A stretch of DNA of 38,533 bases from Candidatus Yanofskyibacteriota bacterium (GCA_016181105.1 JACOZX010000017.1:1-38533); one strand, 5' to 3'. Counted from the first letter of the stretch, positions 1-10,056 are shown. Numbers and translations: made by a program. Notes: a model not told the origin generated them from the letters alone.

Positions 1-99
1 TCTCAAAATAAAAATAGCAAAAATCGGCGCTAAAAGGCCAAAGGCGGAGTTCAATAAAAAATCAGATAAAACTAATTTTTTGATAACTCTGTTTACCAT
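1..99 (-). CDS. N-terminal fragment of a membrane protein, possibly an MFS-type transporter (cut by window edge)
   Basis: Manual translation of the minus strand from ATG at 99-97: MVNRVIKKLVLSDFLLNSAFGLLAPIFAIFILR, open to the window edge, hydrophobic helix. Confidence 0.5.
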   Translation of the reverse strand, partial: MVNRVIKKLVLSDFLLNSAFGLLAPIFAIFILR

Positions 100-191
100 G
101 TTTCCATTATAAACAAAAACAAAAAAATCGCCAACACGGTAGACGATTTCAGAAAAAGTTGCCCCCAGAAACATTACCTCTGGTTTTATTA

Positions 192-1313
192 CTACTGCAC
201 TCTCGCAAAGCCAAAACCAGTGGAGTCGTCGTCCCCAAGCCCGTCTAAATCAAGTGAGTTAAGATGCAAAAAATTACGCAGGGAATCTGCCGGACTAGTT
301 TCTAAAGCAAAGAGCGGCCAGTATTTTGCCGCTAAACCGGTAACAAAAGGCGAGGCCATGGAAGTACCGGAAAGAATGGCATAGCCACCGTTTTTCCAAG
401 TTGATTCAACATTGACGCCCGGCGCCGCAAATTCCATATCCTGCTCTTCAACCACATAAGGCAGGGTTTGTGAGTTGATACCTCTGGAACTCCAATCCGG
501 TATTGCAAAATTTATACCAAAAGCTCCGACAGCCAAAACTTCTTTGGTGGCCGCCGGATAGTCAATACTTGCAAAGTATGGTCCGTCATTGCCGCCAGCC
601 GCTACAACCAAAACACCTTTTGTGGTCGCATAATTTATTGACTCGCTGATGAGCTGTGACGCCTTATCCGAACCCAAACTTATGTTAATAATGTTAATTC
701 CGCCGTCAGCTGCCGCGTTGATTGCGGCCGCAATATCGTCGGCATAGCAAGAGCCGCTTAAACCGCAAACTTTGAAAGCAAAAAGCGACACCTGCGGGGC
801 AATGCCGAATATACCCAAACCATCAGAACCCCCGTCAGCCGCAATAATTCCGGCTACATGAGTACCGTGGCCGTTCTTATCTTCACACTTGCCGTCAACT
901 ACCGGAAAACGCATATTTGTAAAATCCTTACACCCAACAATTCTATTTTTAAGATCGGTGTGTCCAACTGTAACACCGGTATCTAAAACAGCAACCTTGA
1001 CACCTTCCCCTCCGGAGGTTTTCAATATGAGAGGGTCTTTGTAGACATACTCCACGCCCCATGGGGTCTGATCGCTGGGAACAATACGAGTATTTTTAGA
1101 ACTTGGTTTCCCTTGAGGCAAAGCTTCTTTGACCTCCTCGGGTAAAATTTGCAAAACCGGCACAGGCTCAACCGACACCCCCAAAAGCTTGCCAAAACGA
1201 ATTTGCCAGTACTTTACCAAATAACGACTACCCTCTACCGCGCTAACAGAAGAAGGCGCTAATAGAGCTAGCGCCAGAAAACCATAAAAACAAAGGCTTT
1301 TGAGACTTTTCAT
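192..1313 (-). CDS. Secreted subtilisin-like serine protease (S8)
   Basis: Catalytic motifs AVLDTGV, NGHGTHVAGI and SGTSMASPFVTG; signal peptide if the start is the internal ATG (MKSLKSLCFYGFLALALLAP) rather than 1367. Confidence 0.95.
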   Translation of the reverse strand: MKSLKSLCFYGFLALALLAPSSVSAVEGSRYLVKYWQIRFGKLLGVSVEPVPVLQILPEEVKEALPQGKPSSKNTRIVPSDQTPWGVEYVYKDPLILKTSGGEGVKVAVLDTGVTVGHTDLKNRIVGCKDFTNMRFPVVDGKCEDKNGHGTHVAGIIAADGGSDGLGIFGIAPQVSLFAFKVCGLSGSCYADDIAAAINAAADGGINIINISLGSDKASQLISESINYATTKGVLVVAAGGNDGPYFASIDYPAATKEVLAVGAFGINFAIPDWSSRGINSQTLPYVVEEQDMEFAAPGVNVESTWKNGGYAILSGTSMASPFVTGLAAKYWPLFALETSPADSLRNFLHLNSLDLDGLGDDDSTGFGFARVQ

Positions 1314-1387
1314 AACTTTAAGCTTATTATACCAGAATCCATCAAAAATTCTAGTAGTTATCCACAACTAGTAAGCCCTGTAAGGAC

Positions 1388-2074
1388 TTAGTTTTTCTCA
1401 TCTTCTTCCGCCAAAATGCCGTTCAGACCGTCGCGTAACTTTTCAGTCCATTCCCTAATTTTTTGCTGAACAATAAGATAGCGGACAAAGTATCTTTTAA
1501 GCAAAATTTTTATTATGTAAATCAAGACGATTGCCAGAGCAAGAAAAATGAGGAAAAGGGTGAAGTCTTTAACAAAGGAAAAGAAAATCTTGAAACTTTC
1601 AGCAAAAAAATAACCGATAAAAACGGTAACAAACACCCACCCCACCGAACCGTAAAAGTTATATTTAAAAAACTTTTTTAAGTTATATTTTAATGAGCCG
1701 GATAAGATCATGGTCGCGATTTCTAAGCTGAAAGTAAATTTAGCAAACATAATCGCCCGGCCACTGTATTTTTCAAAGTACTCTTCAATCCTGTTAATAA
1801 TATTGTGGCTTATTTTGTTTTTGTGGCCCCATTTGTCTAAAGCTTTCGCTCCGCCGAAATATCCGACCAGATACCAAGCATAGCCGTTTAAAACGTGAGC
1901 GACTATCAAAAGAGGCAGGATAATCCACAACTCAACTTGTCCGCTTGAAGCGATAAAACCGGCCAAGACAAGAACATTCATCCCCTCAATAAACCCTCCC
2001 AAAAACAAAAATAAATATTTGTACGAAATTAGATAGGGAGCGTGGCTTTGTATAAAGTTTAATAAACTTTCCAT
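1388..2074 (-). CDS. DedA/SNARE-associated family membrane protein
   Basis: Multi-TM protein; FLGGFIEGMNVLVLAGFIASSG and FAKFTFSLEIATMILSGSLKYNLKKFFKYNFYGSVGW resemble DedA motifs. Confidence 0.8.
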   Translation of the reverse strand: MESLLNFIQSHAPYLISYKYLFLFLGGFIEGMNVLVLAGFIASSGQVELWIILPLLIVAHVLNGYAWYLVGYFGGAKALDKWGHKNKISHNIINRIEEYFEKYSGRAIMFAKFTFSLEIATMILSGSLKYNLKKFFKYNFYGSVGWVFVTVFIGYFFAESFKIFFSFVKDFTLFLIFLALAIVLIYIIKILLKRYFVRYLIVQQKIREWTEKLRDGLNGILAEEDEKN

Positions 2075-2083
2075 ATTTTTATG

Positions 2084-3391
2084 TCACGAACGTAACACCA
2101 TCGGTTCCGCTTCGGCCATTAAACCCAAAACTAACCAAAGGACGATTTGGCCTTGCTGGATAGTCCAAAGAAAATGGTCAAATAATCCCATGATTAAAAC
2201 AGAAGAAAATAATATTAAAAAAGAAAGTTGATGAAGTATCTTCAGGCCGGTTCTTTTAATGTAATAATAGACCAAAAAGAAAACAAAAGCCAAGAAAGAC
2301 AGAAGACCTAAAAATCCAGTTTCAGAGGCAATCAAAAGATAAATATTGTGCACCGGCTGATAAAGATACTCTTTGTCTAAAGTTAAGTTTTGCAGCATGT
2401 GCCAAACAAACTGGCCCGCCCCCAAACCCAAAAATGGGTGTGAAAAAGCCTCACTGCCGGCCAGCTTGTTATAAAAAACTCTCTCTGCAACCGCCAGGTC
2501 TTTATCAGAAAAACTTATCCTTGAACTTACCTGCGGCCACAAAAGAAAAGAAAAAATTAAAACAGTAAAACAGGAAATGCTGGCCAGATAAAGCACCCGC
2601 TTTCTAAAAATAGGACTAACGGGGTATCTCTTTCTCTTCAAAGAAACCAGGACAAGTCTTAAAATTAGTCCCAAAACCCACAGGCCAATTGCCACCCTGG
2701 AAAAAGTCAAAAGAAAACCAAATAAAATTGGGGCATACACCAAGAACAGGGTCCACAAAGGACGGGTTTTTTTCTCATACAAGTACCAGAAGTAGAAGAC
2801 AAAGATAGCGATAAAAAGCCAAGTTGCAAGAACATTGGGATGCGGAAATGTGCCGTAGGCCCTCAAAAACTTTTCACTTCCAAAAGGCACCACTGCAACG
2901 CCGTTAAAATTAGTTCTCAAAACAGACTCTCCGAGCAAGGTCAGACCCAGACTGTGCTGAAAAAAAGACTGCAAAATCCCTAAGACAGCCTGCAGAACTC
3001 CGGAAGCCAAGACTGAAGCTAAAACGTAAGCAGGCTTTAAGACACTTCTTAAAGCAAAACGAAAATAATAAAATAATGCGGAGAATTCCAAAATTTTCAC
3101 GACCTGATACAAGCCTAAAATTTTGTTGTCGGCGACAAAGATAGAAAGTCCGGATATAACAACAAAAAAGAGTAGAAAAAAATCTGCCGGTTTTGGCTTG
3201 GTCATTTGAGAAAATCCTCTCAAAGACCAACACAGAAACAAAAGAAATATCAGCAGGTCTGTAGCGTAAACAAATGCGGAAGTCCACTCATTAAAATTTG
3301 ACCTCGCCGAAGATTTCCAAAAGATAAACCTGGTTTGGAAAGGAATACAGAAAATGAAAAGATAAAAAATTATTCTTTCAACTTTATGCAT
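2084..3391 (-). CDS. O-antigen ligase/polymerase (Wzy/WaaL-like) membrane protein
   Basis: Polytopic; RAYGTFPHPNVLATWL, LLTFSRVAI and HNIYLLIASETGFLGLL are typical of O-antigen ligases. Confidence 0.85.
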   Translation of the reverse strand: MHKVERIIFYLFIFCIPFQTRFIFWKSSARSNFNEWTSAFVYATDLLIFLLFLCWSLRGFSQMTKPKPADFFLLFFVVISGLSIFVADNKILGLYQVVKILEFSALFYYFRFALRSVLKPAYVLASVLASGVLQAVLGILQSFFQHSLGLTLLGESVLRTNFNGVAVVPFGSEKFLRAYGTFPHPNVLATWLFIAIFVFYFWYLYEKKTRPLWTLFLVYAPILFGFLLTFSRVAIGLWVLGLILRLVLVSLKRKRYPVSPIFRKRVLYLASISCFTVLIFSFLLWPQVSSRISFSDKDLAVAERVFYNKLAGSEAFSHPFLGLGAGQFVWHMLQNLTLDKEYLYQPVHNIYLLIASETGFLGLLSFLAFVFFLVYYYIKRTGLKILHQLSFLILFSSVLIMGLFDHFLWTIQQGQIVLWLVLGLMAEAEPMVLRS

Positions 3392-3414
3392 CAGGTTATA
3401 AATAGTTCAGTGAA

Positions 3415-4542
3415 CTATATAAAAGCGAGCAAAACACCGGAAGCAAAAACGGCAATTACAAGATACCAAAACCATATGGGCATATTCAGAGAATACTCCG
3501 GAATACGATGCCCCATTCTTTTGACTTTGCTGTAAATAAGAACAAAGACTACAGACTGCAACCCGATAGCCACGGAACCGGCAAGCCCTATCACATTAAT
3601 AAAATTTCTGATGCCGAAAATAAATAAGAAAAACGGAGGCCAAAGAGCCAAAAACCAGGCAGTAAATTTGCCCAAACGAAAATCAAACTGAAAAGATTCC
3701 TGCAAAACCCGGCCTAAGTTAAGAAAAGAAGTGAAGATTGCCAAAACGCCAAAAATAGAACCGGCCAAGACGACTTTTGAACCGAGAAAAGAAGACAAAC
3801 CGGCAAATGCTTCGGGAGAAGTGACCTCTCCCGACACACCTACAACCAAAAAGGCAAAAATTAAATAAATAACCGGCGGGATTAAACTGCCCAAGATAAT
3901 AGATTTCTTCAAATTGAACTCCTGACCATCTAAAACTTCCCTCTGCAAAGCAACCGAAGACATGCCGCTTAAAGCAAAAAGTATGACCCCATAGGGCAAA
4001 AACCAGAAATCTTTATTCCAAAGAGTAAAGTTCTGAAAATTAACATGACCCGCTCCCCAAAAGACAATCAAAGATATTGATGCCACATAAAGAAAAGCCA
4101 TGAAAAGATCTACCGCTGAAACAGTCTTTAAACCGCCCAACAAAACAAAAGCCACTAAAAAGAAAAAAAACACGCTTAACGAGTCAGCCGAAACAAAAAA
4201 CTTAAAAGACAAGATGTTGGCAAGAAACTCCCCGCCGACGATGATATAAGCCAGAAGCGCGGAATAAATCCCAAGAACAAAAGTAAAAAAAGTTAATTTT
4301 TTAAAAAACTTGCCCAAATAGACATCGGCATAACCCACCAGCTGGTGAGCCTTGTCGGTACGCAAAATTATTTCTCCATAAGCCAGATTTAAAATAAGAG
4401 TTACCGCGCTTAAACCGATTAAAAACAAAAGGCCGGTTAAAAAACCAGCCTTTGAAAAAACAAATGGCACTCCAAAAATACCTACCCCAATAATACCCCC
4501 CACCAAAACAGCCGCCGCCGAGTATAATTTTTTGTTGGGCAT
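3415..4542 (-). CDS. Amino acid permease (APC superfamily, aromatic amino acid permease-like)
   Basis: AAAVLVGGIIGVGIFGVPFVFSKAGF N-terminal motif; about 11 hydrophobic segments. Confidence 0.8.
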   Translation of the reverse strand: MPNKKLYSAAAVLVGGIIGVGIFGVPFVFSKAGFLTGLLFLIGLSAVTLILNLAYGEIILRTDKAHQLVGYADVYLGKFFKKLTFFTFVLGIYSALLAYIIVGGEFLANILSFKFFVSADSLSVFFFFLVAFVLLGGLKTVSAVDLFMAFLYVASISLIVFWGAGHVNFQNFTLWNKDFWFLPYGVILFALSGMSSVALQREVLDGQEFNLKKSIILGSLIPPVIYLIFAFLVVGVSGEVTSPEAFAGLSSFLGSKVVLAGSIFGVLAIFTSFLNLGRVLQESFQFDFRLGKFTAWFLALWPPFFLFIFGIRNFINVIGLAGSVAIGLQSVVFVLIYSKVKRMGHRIPEYSLNMPIWFWYLVIAVFASGVLLAFI

Positions 4543-4576
4543 AATATAGACCTTTTTCTATGCAAAAGGCCTTAAA

Positions 4577-5038
4577 TTATTTCTCAACCTCTTCGTCTTG
4601 GAGGCTTTGGTAAAGAATCCTGTTGCCCGTCTTTTTTTCCACGAGCCACAAAAAAGTCAAGATAAAGTAAACTACTAAAACAGAAAAAAACGCCTCGCGG
4701 TAAAAACCCATGCCTATCGTAATGCCGATTGCCGCCACCACCCATAAAGTAGCGGCCGTGGTGATACCGCGTATTTTTTGGCCTTGCTGAAGAATCACCC
4801 CGCCGCCGATGAAACCTATGCCAACCACAATATTTGAAATCATTCTGGTCGGATCTATAAGCGGGTTGTCGGAAAAAGAAGAAAGAGAAATAACAGTAAT
4901 TAAAGAAGCGCCCATGGCCACCAAGGCGTTAGTTCTTAGGCCGGCAGATTTGTGGGACCTTTCTCTTTCAAAACCGATAGCCGCTCCCAAAGCCGTTGCC
5001 AGCAGTATTCTTAAAAATGTTTCCGGAAATTCCAACAC
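4577..5038 (-). CDS. MgtC/SapB family membrane protein
   Basis: LATALGAAIGFERERSHKSAGLRTNALVAMGASL and GIGFIGGGVILQQGQKIRGITTAATLWVVAAIG. Confidence 0.92.
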   Translation of the reverse strand: MLEFPETFLRILLATALGAAIGFERERSHKSAGLRTNALVAMGASLITVISLSSFSDNPLIDPTRMISNIVVGIGFIGGGVILQQGQKIRGITTAATLWVVAAIGITIGMGFYREAFFSVLVVYFILTFLWLVEKKTGNRILYQSLQDEEVEK

Positions 5039-5052
5039 AAATTAATTATCTC

Positions 5053-7377
5053 CTACTTTAGGGCTACTTTCAAGACGTCATCAACAGTTTGAGCGTAAAC
5101 AAACTTCAACGCCTTTCTTATCTTAACAGGAATATCCACAAGGTCTTTCTCGTTTGCTTGGGGAACAATGATGGTTTTCAGTCCGGCCCTGTGAGCCGCC
5201 AAAACTTTTTCTTTGATTCCGCCTATTTCCAAAACCTTGCCGCGAAGAGTTATTTCCCCGGTCATCCCCACGTCTTTGCGGACGGCTCTCTTGGTCAGCA
5301 TAGAGACAATCGCTGTAATCATGGCCACTCCGGCCGATGGACCGTCCTTTGGGATAGCGCCCGAAGGAATGTGAATGTGAATGTCTTCTTTGTAAAAATC
5401 ATTTTTAATTTTAAATTTTTCAGCGCTGGACCGGACATAGCTTAAAGCGGCGCTAACGGACTCTTTCATAACTTCTCCCAGATAACCCGTTAAAATCAGC
5501 TTGCCTTTGCCGGGCATTTTTGTCGCCTCAATTGACAGCACCTCTCCGCCCACAGGCGTCCAAGCAAGACCGGTGGCCACGCCTATCTCATCCTCTTTTT
5601 CTCCCTGTTGGTGGGTATATCTGGCCGGACCAAGAAACTGATGCAAAGTTTTGTCATTCACGATAAGCTTGTCCCGCGAACTGTTTTCCACGACGCGTCT
5701 TGTTACTTTCCTAAATATAGTAGCCAGCTTTCTCTCCAGCTCTCTGACACCTGCTTCGCTTGTATGTTTCCTTATGACGTCCAAAACCACTCCGTCACTC
5801 ATGGAAAAAGTTGTTGCCTTAAGTCCGTGCTGGCCGAAAAGCTTAGGAACAAGAAATTTTTTAGCGATGTAAAGTTTCTCATCTTCGGTATAGCCGGGAA
5901 ATTCAATAATTTCCAACCGGTCTCTTAAGGCCGGCGGAATCGTGTCCAGTCTGTTTGCTGTGGTTATAAAAATAACATCAGATAAATCAAACGGCACTTC
6001 CAGGTAGTTGTCTGAAAAAGAAAAATTTTGTTCGGGATCAAGGGCCTCCAGCAACGCCGCCGCCGGATCGCCCCTGAAATCTTGGCCAATCTTATCAATT
6101 TCATCCAGCATAAAAACCGGGTCTTTGGCGGACGCCGTGTGTATGCCCTGAATAATCCTGCCGGGCAAAGCGCCGACATAAGTTCTGCGATGGCCTCTTA
6201 ACTCGGCTTCGTCATGAAGACCGCCCAAGGAAATCCTGACAAATTTACGGCCCAAAGCATTGGCAATAGAGCGGCCAATGGAAGTCTTGCCGGTCCCCGG
6301 AGGACCGATGAAACAAAGGATAGGCCCTTTAACTTTTCCGACCTGCTTCTGCACAGCCAAGTACTCCAAAATTCTCTCTTTAACCTTATCCAAACCATAG
6401 TGGTCTTTATCCAAAACTTTACCGGCCTGTTTCAGGTCTATTGATTTTTTTGTGGCAATCGCCCAGGGCAGTTCAACCAGCCAGTCAAGATAAGTGCGGA
6501 GATAAGAAATCTCCGGACTGAACATGGGCATTTTTTCCAGACGACCAAGCTCCTTAACTGCCTTTTTTTCAACCTCCTTAGGCATACCTGATTTTTTTAT
6601 TTTCGTCCTTAGCTGTTCGTAATCTCCCTTTTCTCCCTCCATGCCGAGCTCTTTCTCTATGCTTTTTAACTGCTCTCGCAAGAAAATTTCTTTTTGCATC
6701 TTGCCAAGTTGTTTTTTAGTTTCTTTGGCAACCTTTTTTTCTGCTTCCAGAATCTCCAGTTCTCTGGTCAGGAAAAAGTTTATCCTCTTGAGAGCCTCGT
6801 TGAGATTTGTCGTTTCTAAAATATACTGCTGATCAAGCAAATCGAGATTAAGATTTACAGCAATCAAGTTAACAAGTTGTTCCGGTTCTTTAAGCTGGCT
6901 CAAAGTAAATAGGAAAGACGGCAAAACCGAAGAAAATATTTTGGCTTCAGTAACTTTTTTAAACTGCTCAATAATTGTCCTAATCAAAGCCTCGCTTTCA
7001 ACACTTTCTTTGTACTCCAATTCCACCGGCGCGATTTTAGCCTTGAAAAATGGTTCCTCTTGAGTAAACTCCAAAATTTTCACTCTTTTCAAGCCTTCCG
7101 CGTCAATCTTAAAAGAGCCGTCAGTCAAACGGTTGGTTGTGATAATATGTCCGATGGTCCCGATCTTAAACAAGTCCTTAGGTATGGCATCGTCGTGCAG
7201 ATTGCGCTGGGCGACAAAAATCATCTGGCCGTTATGGGCAGACAGGGATTGTTCAAGAGCGGTCACGGATTTAGACCTCTGCACCACAAGAGGAATAGCA
7301 ATACGAGGAAATAAAGCAACGTTTTTCAAGGCCATCAACGGCAATTCGTTGCTGATTAAATTATTAGTTACCGGCAT
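5053..7377 (-). CDS. lon: ATP-dependent protease Lon
   Basis: LPLMALKNVALFPR N-domain, Walker A GPPGTGKTSIGRSIA, Walker B VFMLDEIDKIG, catalytic PKDGPSAGVAMITA. Confidence 0.98.
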   Translation of the reverse strand: MPVTNNLISNELPLMALKNVALFPRIAIPLVVQRSKSVTALEQSLSAHNGQMIFVAQRNLHDDAIPKDLFKIGTIGHIITTNRLTDGSFKIDAEGLKRVKILEFTQEEPFFKAKIAPVELEYKESVESEALIRTIIEQFKKVTEAKIFSSVLPSFLFTLSQLKEPEQLVNLIAVNLNLDLLDQQYILETTNLNEALKRINFFLTRELEILEAEKKVAKETKKQLGKMQKEIFLREQLKSIEKELGMEGEKGDYEQLRTKIKKSGMPKEVEKKAVKELGRLEKMPMFSPEISYLRTYLDWLVELPWAIATKKSIDLKQAGKVLDKDHYGLDKVKERILEYLAVQKQVGKVKGPILCFIGPPGTGKTSIGRSIANALGRKFVRISLGGLHDEAELRGHRRTYVGALPGRIIQGIHTASAKDPVFMLDEIDKIGQDFRGDPAAALLEALDPEQNFSFSDNYLEVPFDLSDVIFITTANRLDTIPPALRDRLEIIEFPGYTEDEKLYIAKKFLVPKLFGQHGLKATTFSMSDGVVLDVIRKHTSEAGVRELERKLATIFRKVTRRVVENSSRDKLIVNDKTLHQFLGPARYTHQQGEKEDEIGVATGLAWTPVGGEVLSIEATKMPGKGKLILTGYLGEVMKESVSAALSYVRSSAEKFKIKNDFYKEDIHIHIPSGAIPKDGPSAGVAMITAIVSMLTKRAVRKDVGMTGEITLRGKVLEIGGIKEKVLAAHRAGLKTIIVPQANEKDLVDIPVKIRKALKFVYAQTVDDVLKVALK

Positions 7378-7385
7378 AATAACCC

Positions 7386-7415
7386 TATCTTATCAATTAG
7401 CAGTCTGGTGTCAAG
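7386..7415 (-). promoter_or_regulatory. Sigma-A-type promoter of lon overlapping the CIRCE-like site
   Basis: Minus strand: TTGACA-ccagactgctaattga(16)-TAAGAT. Confidence 0.7.
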
Positions 7416-7423
7416 AGTGCCAA
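7397..7423. promoter_or_regulatory. CIRCE-like operator (HrcA-type) upstream of lon
   Basis: TTAGCAGTC-N9-GAGTGCCAA against CIRCE consensus TTAGCACTC-N9-GAGTGCTAA; exact 9-nt spacer. Confidence 0.82.
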
Positions 7424-7447
7424 TTAGGAGTTTGTTGGATACGCGGA

Positions 7448-8074
7448 CTACTCTCCTGTGTTATCAACTTCTCCCGGTTCCTTAAGTTCCTTCTTTATGA
7501 GTTCAGTGAGTTTAGAAATTAGTTCCTTAGGATTTTTACTAAAGACAACCTTTCCCGCACCATGGCGATGAGGGTCTTTGACATTTTCCAAAAGTCTGGC
7601 AATTTCTTCGGTCACTCCGCCGCTGCCTTCTAAAACACCGATGGGTTTGTTGTCCTCCAGAGCAATAGTAAATTCATTGAGCGTGCCAAAACCGCCGCAG
7701 GCAATAATAACAGCATCAGCCGCTTTGGTTAAAATCAAATTTCTGCCGGAGTAGTTGAAACCGGTATAAATTATAAAATCAAAGTTTTCTGTCGGCAAAC
7801 GATAAGATTTAACATGTTCGGCGTAAGTTGCCGCCGGTGAAATACCTATACTTACTCCGCCCTCCTCTTTAGCGCCTTTCGCCGCGGCATAAGGCGCGCC
7901 GGTAGTGGCGCCGGTAATCAAAATCCCGCCCTGTCTGACAACTTCACGGCCAATTTCTTCCGTCCTTTGAAATATGTCGGAAGAACAGATGCCGCAAGCT
8001 TTAGCAGAAGATTGGCCGCCTTCGTTGCACTTGCCCAAATCCGCCGAACCTGACACTACGAATTTATATTTCAT
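7448..8074 (-). CDS. LOG-family/TIGR00725-like Rossmann protein
   Basis: GGILITGATTGAPYAAAKGAKEEGG and IIACGGFGTLNEFTIALEDNKPIGVLEG. Confidence 0.8.
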   Translation of the reverse strand: MKYKFVVSGSADLGKCNEGGQSSAKACGICSSDIFQRTEEIGREVVRQGGILITGATTGAPYAAAKGAKEEGGVSIGISPAATYAEHVKSYRLPTENFDFIIYTGFNYSGRNLILTKAADAVIIACGGFGTLNEFTIALEDNKPIGVLEGSGGVTEEIARLLENVKDPHRHGAGKVVFSKNPKELISKLTELIKKELKEPGEVDNTGE

Positions 8075-8097
8075 AATAAAATTTTAACAAAATAATA

Positions 8098-9456
8098 CTA
8101 CAAAGCAAATTCTTCATCTAGCTTAGACACAACCGCCTCAACACGAATTCGGCTTTTTATTACTTCGGCCAAAGCCTCAGCCGAGCTTTCTTCGCCTTGA
8201 ACAACAAAGACTTTTTTCAGTTTTTTCTCTTGATTAGATCTCTTAACCCATTCAACCAAAGCCAATTGGTCAGCATGAGCAGAGTAGCCGCCGATACCTT
8301 TAACCAAACAATTAACCGGCACGCTCTCGCCAAAAATTGTTACCTCTTTTTGGCCGTCTAAAATCCTTCTGCCCAAACTGCCCTCCACCTGATAACCCAC
8401 AAATACAATGGCGCTGTTTGGGTCGGAAAGATACCTTCTCTCATGGTGTAAAATTCTGCCGCCGTTAGACATGCCGGAGCCAGCAATGATTATTTTGGGC
8501 GGCGCAACGTCATTTATTTTTTTTGAGTCCATAGCTGTTTCGGTCTGCCGCAAACCCGGGAAATTAAAAATATTACTGCCAAATTCCTGCGCCTCTTTTT
8601 TTAAATAGTCAGGGTATTTATTATAAACTTCGGTCATTCTGGCCGCCAAAGGGCTATCAATAAAAACCGGCAACTCGGAAATAAGACCGGCACTTAAAAG
8701 CTTGCTTATTTCAAAAAGCATCTCTTGCGTCCTTTCAATGGCAAACGATGGAATCATCAGAGTGCCGCCGCTATGAATAACATGCTCAACAACCTCTCTG
8801 AAAACTTTACTTCTTTGGTCAACATCTTCGTGGACCCTGCTTCCGTAAGCCGACTCAATCACTACATAGTCGGCATCTTTGATAAAATCTTTATCCGGCA
8901 AAAGAAGTGAAGGCGAATTGCCCAAGTCGCCTGTAAAATAAATCTTTTTGGTTTCGCCATTTTCTTTATAATCAAAACATATAACAGCTGAACCGAGAAT
9001 GTGACCGGCATTTAAAAAGGTGGCGGTAACGTCGTCCAATATCTTAATCCTCTGATAGTAGTCGACGCCCTCAACTATCTCCATCACGGCATCAATATCT
9101 GCAACCTCATAAAGAGGTTCGTGGTTGTCTTTTTTAGCCTCTTCAGCCATCAACCTCCAGTTGTCTGGAAAAGCCCTAGCCATCAAATCTTTTGTCGGTT
9201 TAGTGGTGAAAACCTTGCCCCTAAAACCCTCCTTATAAAGTTTGGGGAGTCTGCCGATGTGATCAGTGTGACTGTGAGTCAAAAAAACAAAATCAATGCT
9301 CTTGGGGTCATATTTAAAAGCAGAATAGTTTAACTCTTCCGCATACTTGGAGCCCTGAAAAAGCCCGCAGTCAACTAAAATTTTTGCGCTGCCGGTATCC
9401 AATAAATAATTTGCCCCAGTCACCGACATCGCCCCGCCATAGAAAGTTAAATGCAT
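8098..9456 (-). CDS. Metallo-beta-lactamase fold, beta-CASP exonuclease/RNase (YSH1-like)
   Basis: FLTHSHTDHIGRLPKL, NAGHILGSA, FTGDLGNSPS, VVIESAYGSR, beta-CASP and GYSAHADQLALVEW. Confidence 0.95.
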   Translation of the reverse strand: MHLTFYGGAMSVTGANYLLDTGSAKILVDCGLFQGSKYAEELNYSAFKYDPKSIDFVFLTHSHTDHIGRLPKLYKEGFRGKVFTTKPTKDLMARAFPDNWRLMAEEAKKDNHEPLYEVADIDAVMEIVEGVDYYQRIKILDDVTATFLNAGHILGSAVICFDYKENGETKKIYFTGDLGNSPSLLLPDKDFIKDADYVVIESAYGSRVHEDVDQRSKVFREVVEHVIHSGGTLMIPSFAIERTQEMLFEISKLLSAGLISELPVFIDSPLAARMTEVYNKYPDYLKKEAQEFGSNIFNFPGLRQTETAMDSKKINDVAPPKIIIAGSGMSNGGRILHHERRYLSDPNSAIVFVGYQVEGSLGRRILDGQKEVTIFGESVPVNCLVKGIGGYSAHADQLALVEWVKRSNQEKKLKKVFVVQGEESSAEALAEVIKSRIRVEAVVSKLDEEFAL

Positions 9457-9474
9457 AAATGCAAAATCAAAATA

Positions 9475-9897
9475 CTACTCAAAATATTTTTCCAATACGT
9501 CAAAAAAAACGCTACCATCGTCAACCTTTTTATAGCTATCCTTATCTACCCACCTAAAGTCATTATGCTCATCGCTTAATTTTAGTTCGCCAGAAACATA
9601 TTTACACTTAAATCCCACGAGATATACCACCCTTGGATAATTCCTGTGATTTTTGGGAAACTCGTAATACCAAACAGAGAAGGGTCTAAAAACTTCAATC
9701 TTAAGGCCAGTTTCCTCCAAAACTTCTCTTTGAAGTGAATGTGTCAAGCTGGAAGCGTCTCCATTTTTAGCTTCACCTTCTTGAATCTTACCGCCGGGAA
9801 AATCAAGACCTTCCATCGGATCGTTAAGAACAAGAACTTTACCGTCCTTTTCAATAAATGCCTTTTGGCCTACACAAAATAACGCATCGTCTTTCAT
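9475..9897 (-). CDS. NUDIX hydrolase
   Basis: NUDIX box-like GGKIQEGEAKNGD...LQREVLEETGLKIEV. Confidence 0.92.
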   Translation of the reverse strand: MKDDALFCVGQKAFIEKDGKVLVLNDPMEGLDFPGGKIQEGEAKNGDASSLTHSLQREVLEETGLKIEVFRPFSVWYYEFPKNHRNYPRVVYLVGFKCKYVSGELKLSDEHNDFRWVDKDSYKKVDDGSVFFDVLEKYFE

Positions 9898-9971
9898 AAT
9901 TTCAATCTTATCAATTTTTATCCCACTATACCATCCGTTATTTTATGTTTTCAATGGCTGTGGATAAATTA

Positions 9972-10000
9972 TTGACTTTCCACCTCCAATTTGATAATAT
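9972..10000 (+). promoter_or_regulatory. Predicted sigma-A promoter
   Basis: TTGACT-N17-TAATAT on the + strand, not followed by a plausible + strand gene. Confidence 0.6.
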
Positions 10001-10016
10001 TTCGATATCACTACGA

Positions 10017-10056
10017 AAAGGACCCCTATGCAGTTTTGCTGTATCGGGGGCCTTTT
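10017..10056. terminator. Strong hairpin with T-tracts on both strands (bidirectional terminator-like)
   Basis: aaaggacccctatgcagttttgctgtatcgggggccttttta; about 15-bp imperfect stem, flanking A/T runs; also at the 3' end of the - strand NYN gene. Confidence 0.8.

Noticed and set aside
148-183. Hairpin-like sequence cagaaaaagttgcccccagaaacattacctctgg sharing cagaaaaagttgc with the uvrB-truB palindrome
   Set aside because: The shared stretch is short and the remaining match is too weak to call a repeat copy.
5089-7314. Several + strand ORFs antisense to lon (5089-5445, 5608-5928, 6214-6444, 7060-7314)
   Set aside because: lon is unambiguous on the other strand; these translations have no motif and look like shadow ORFs.
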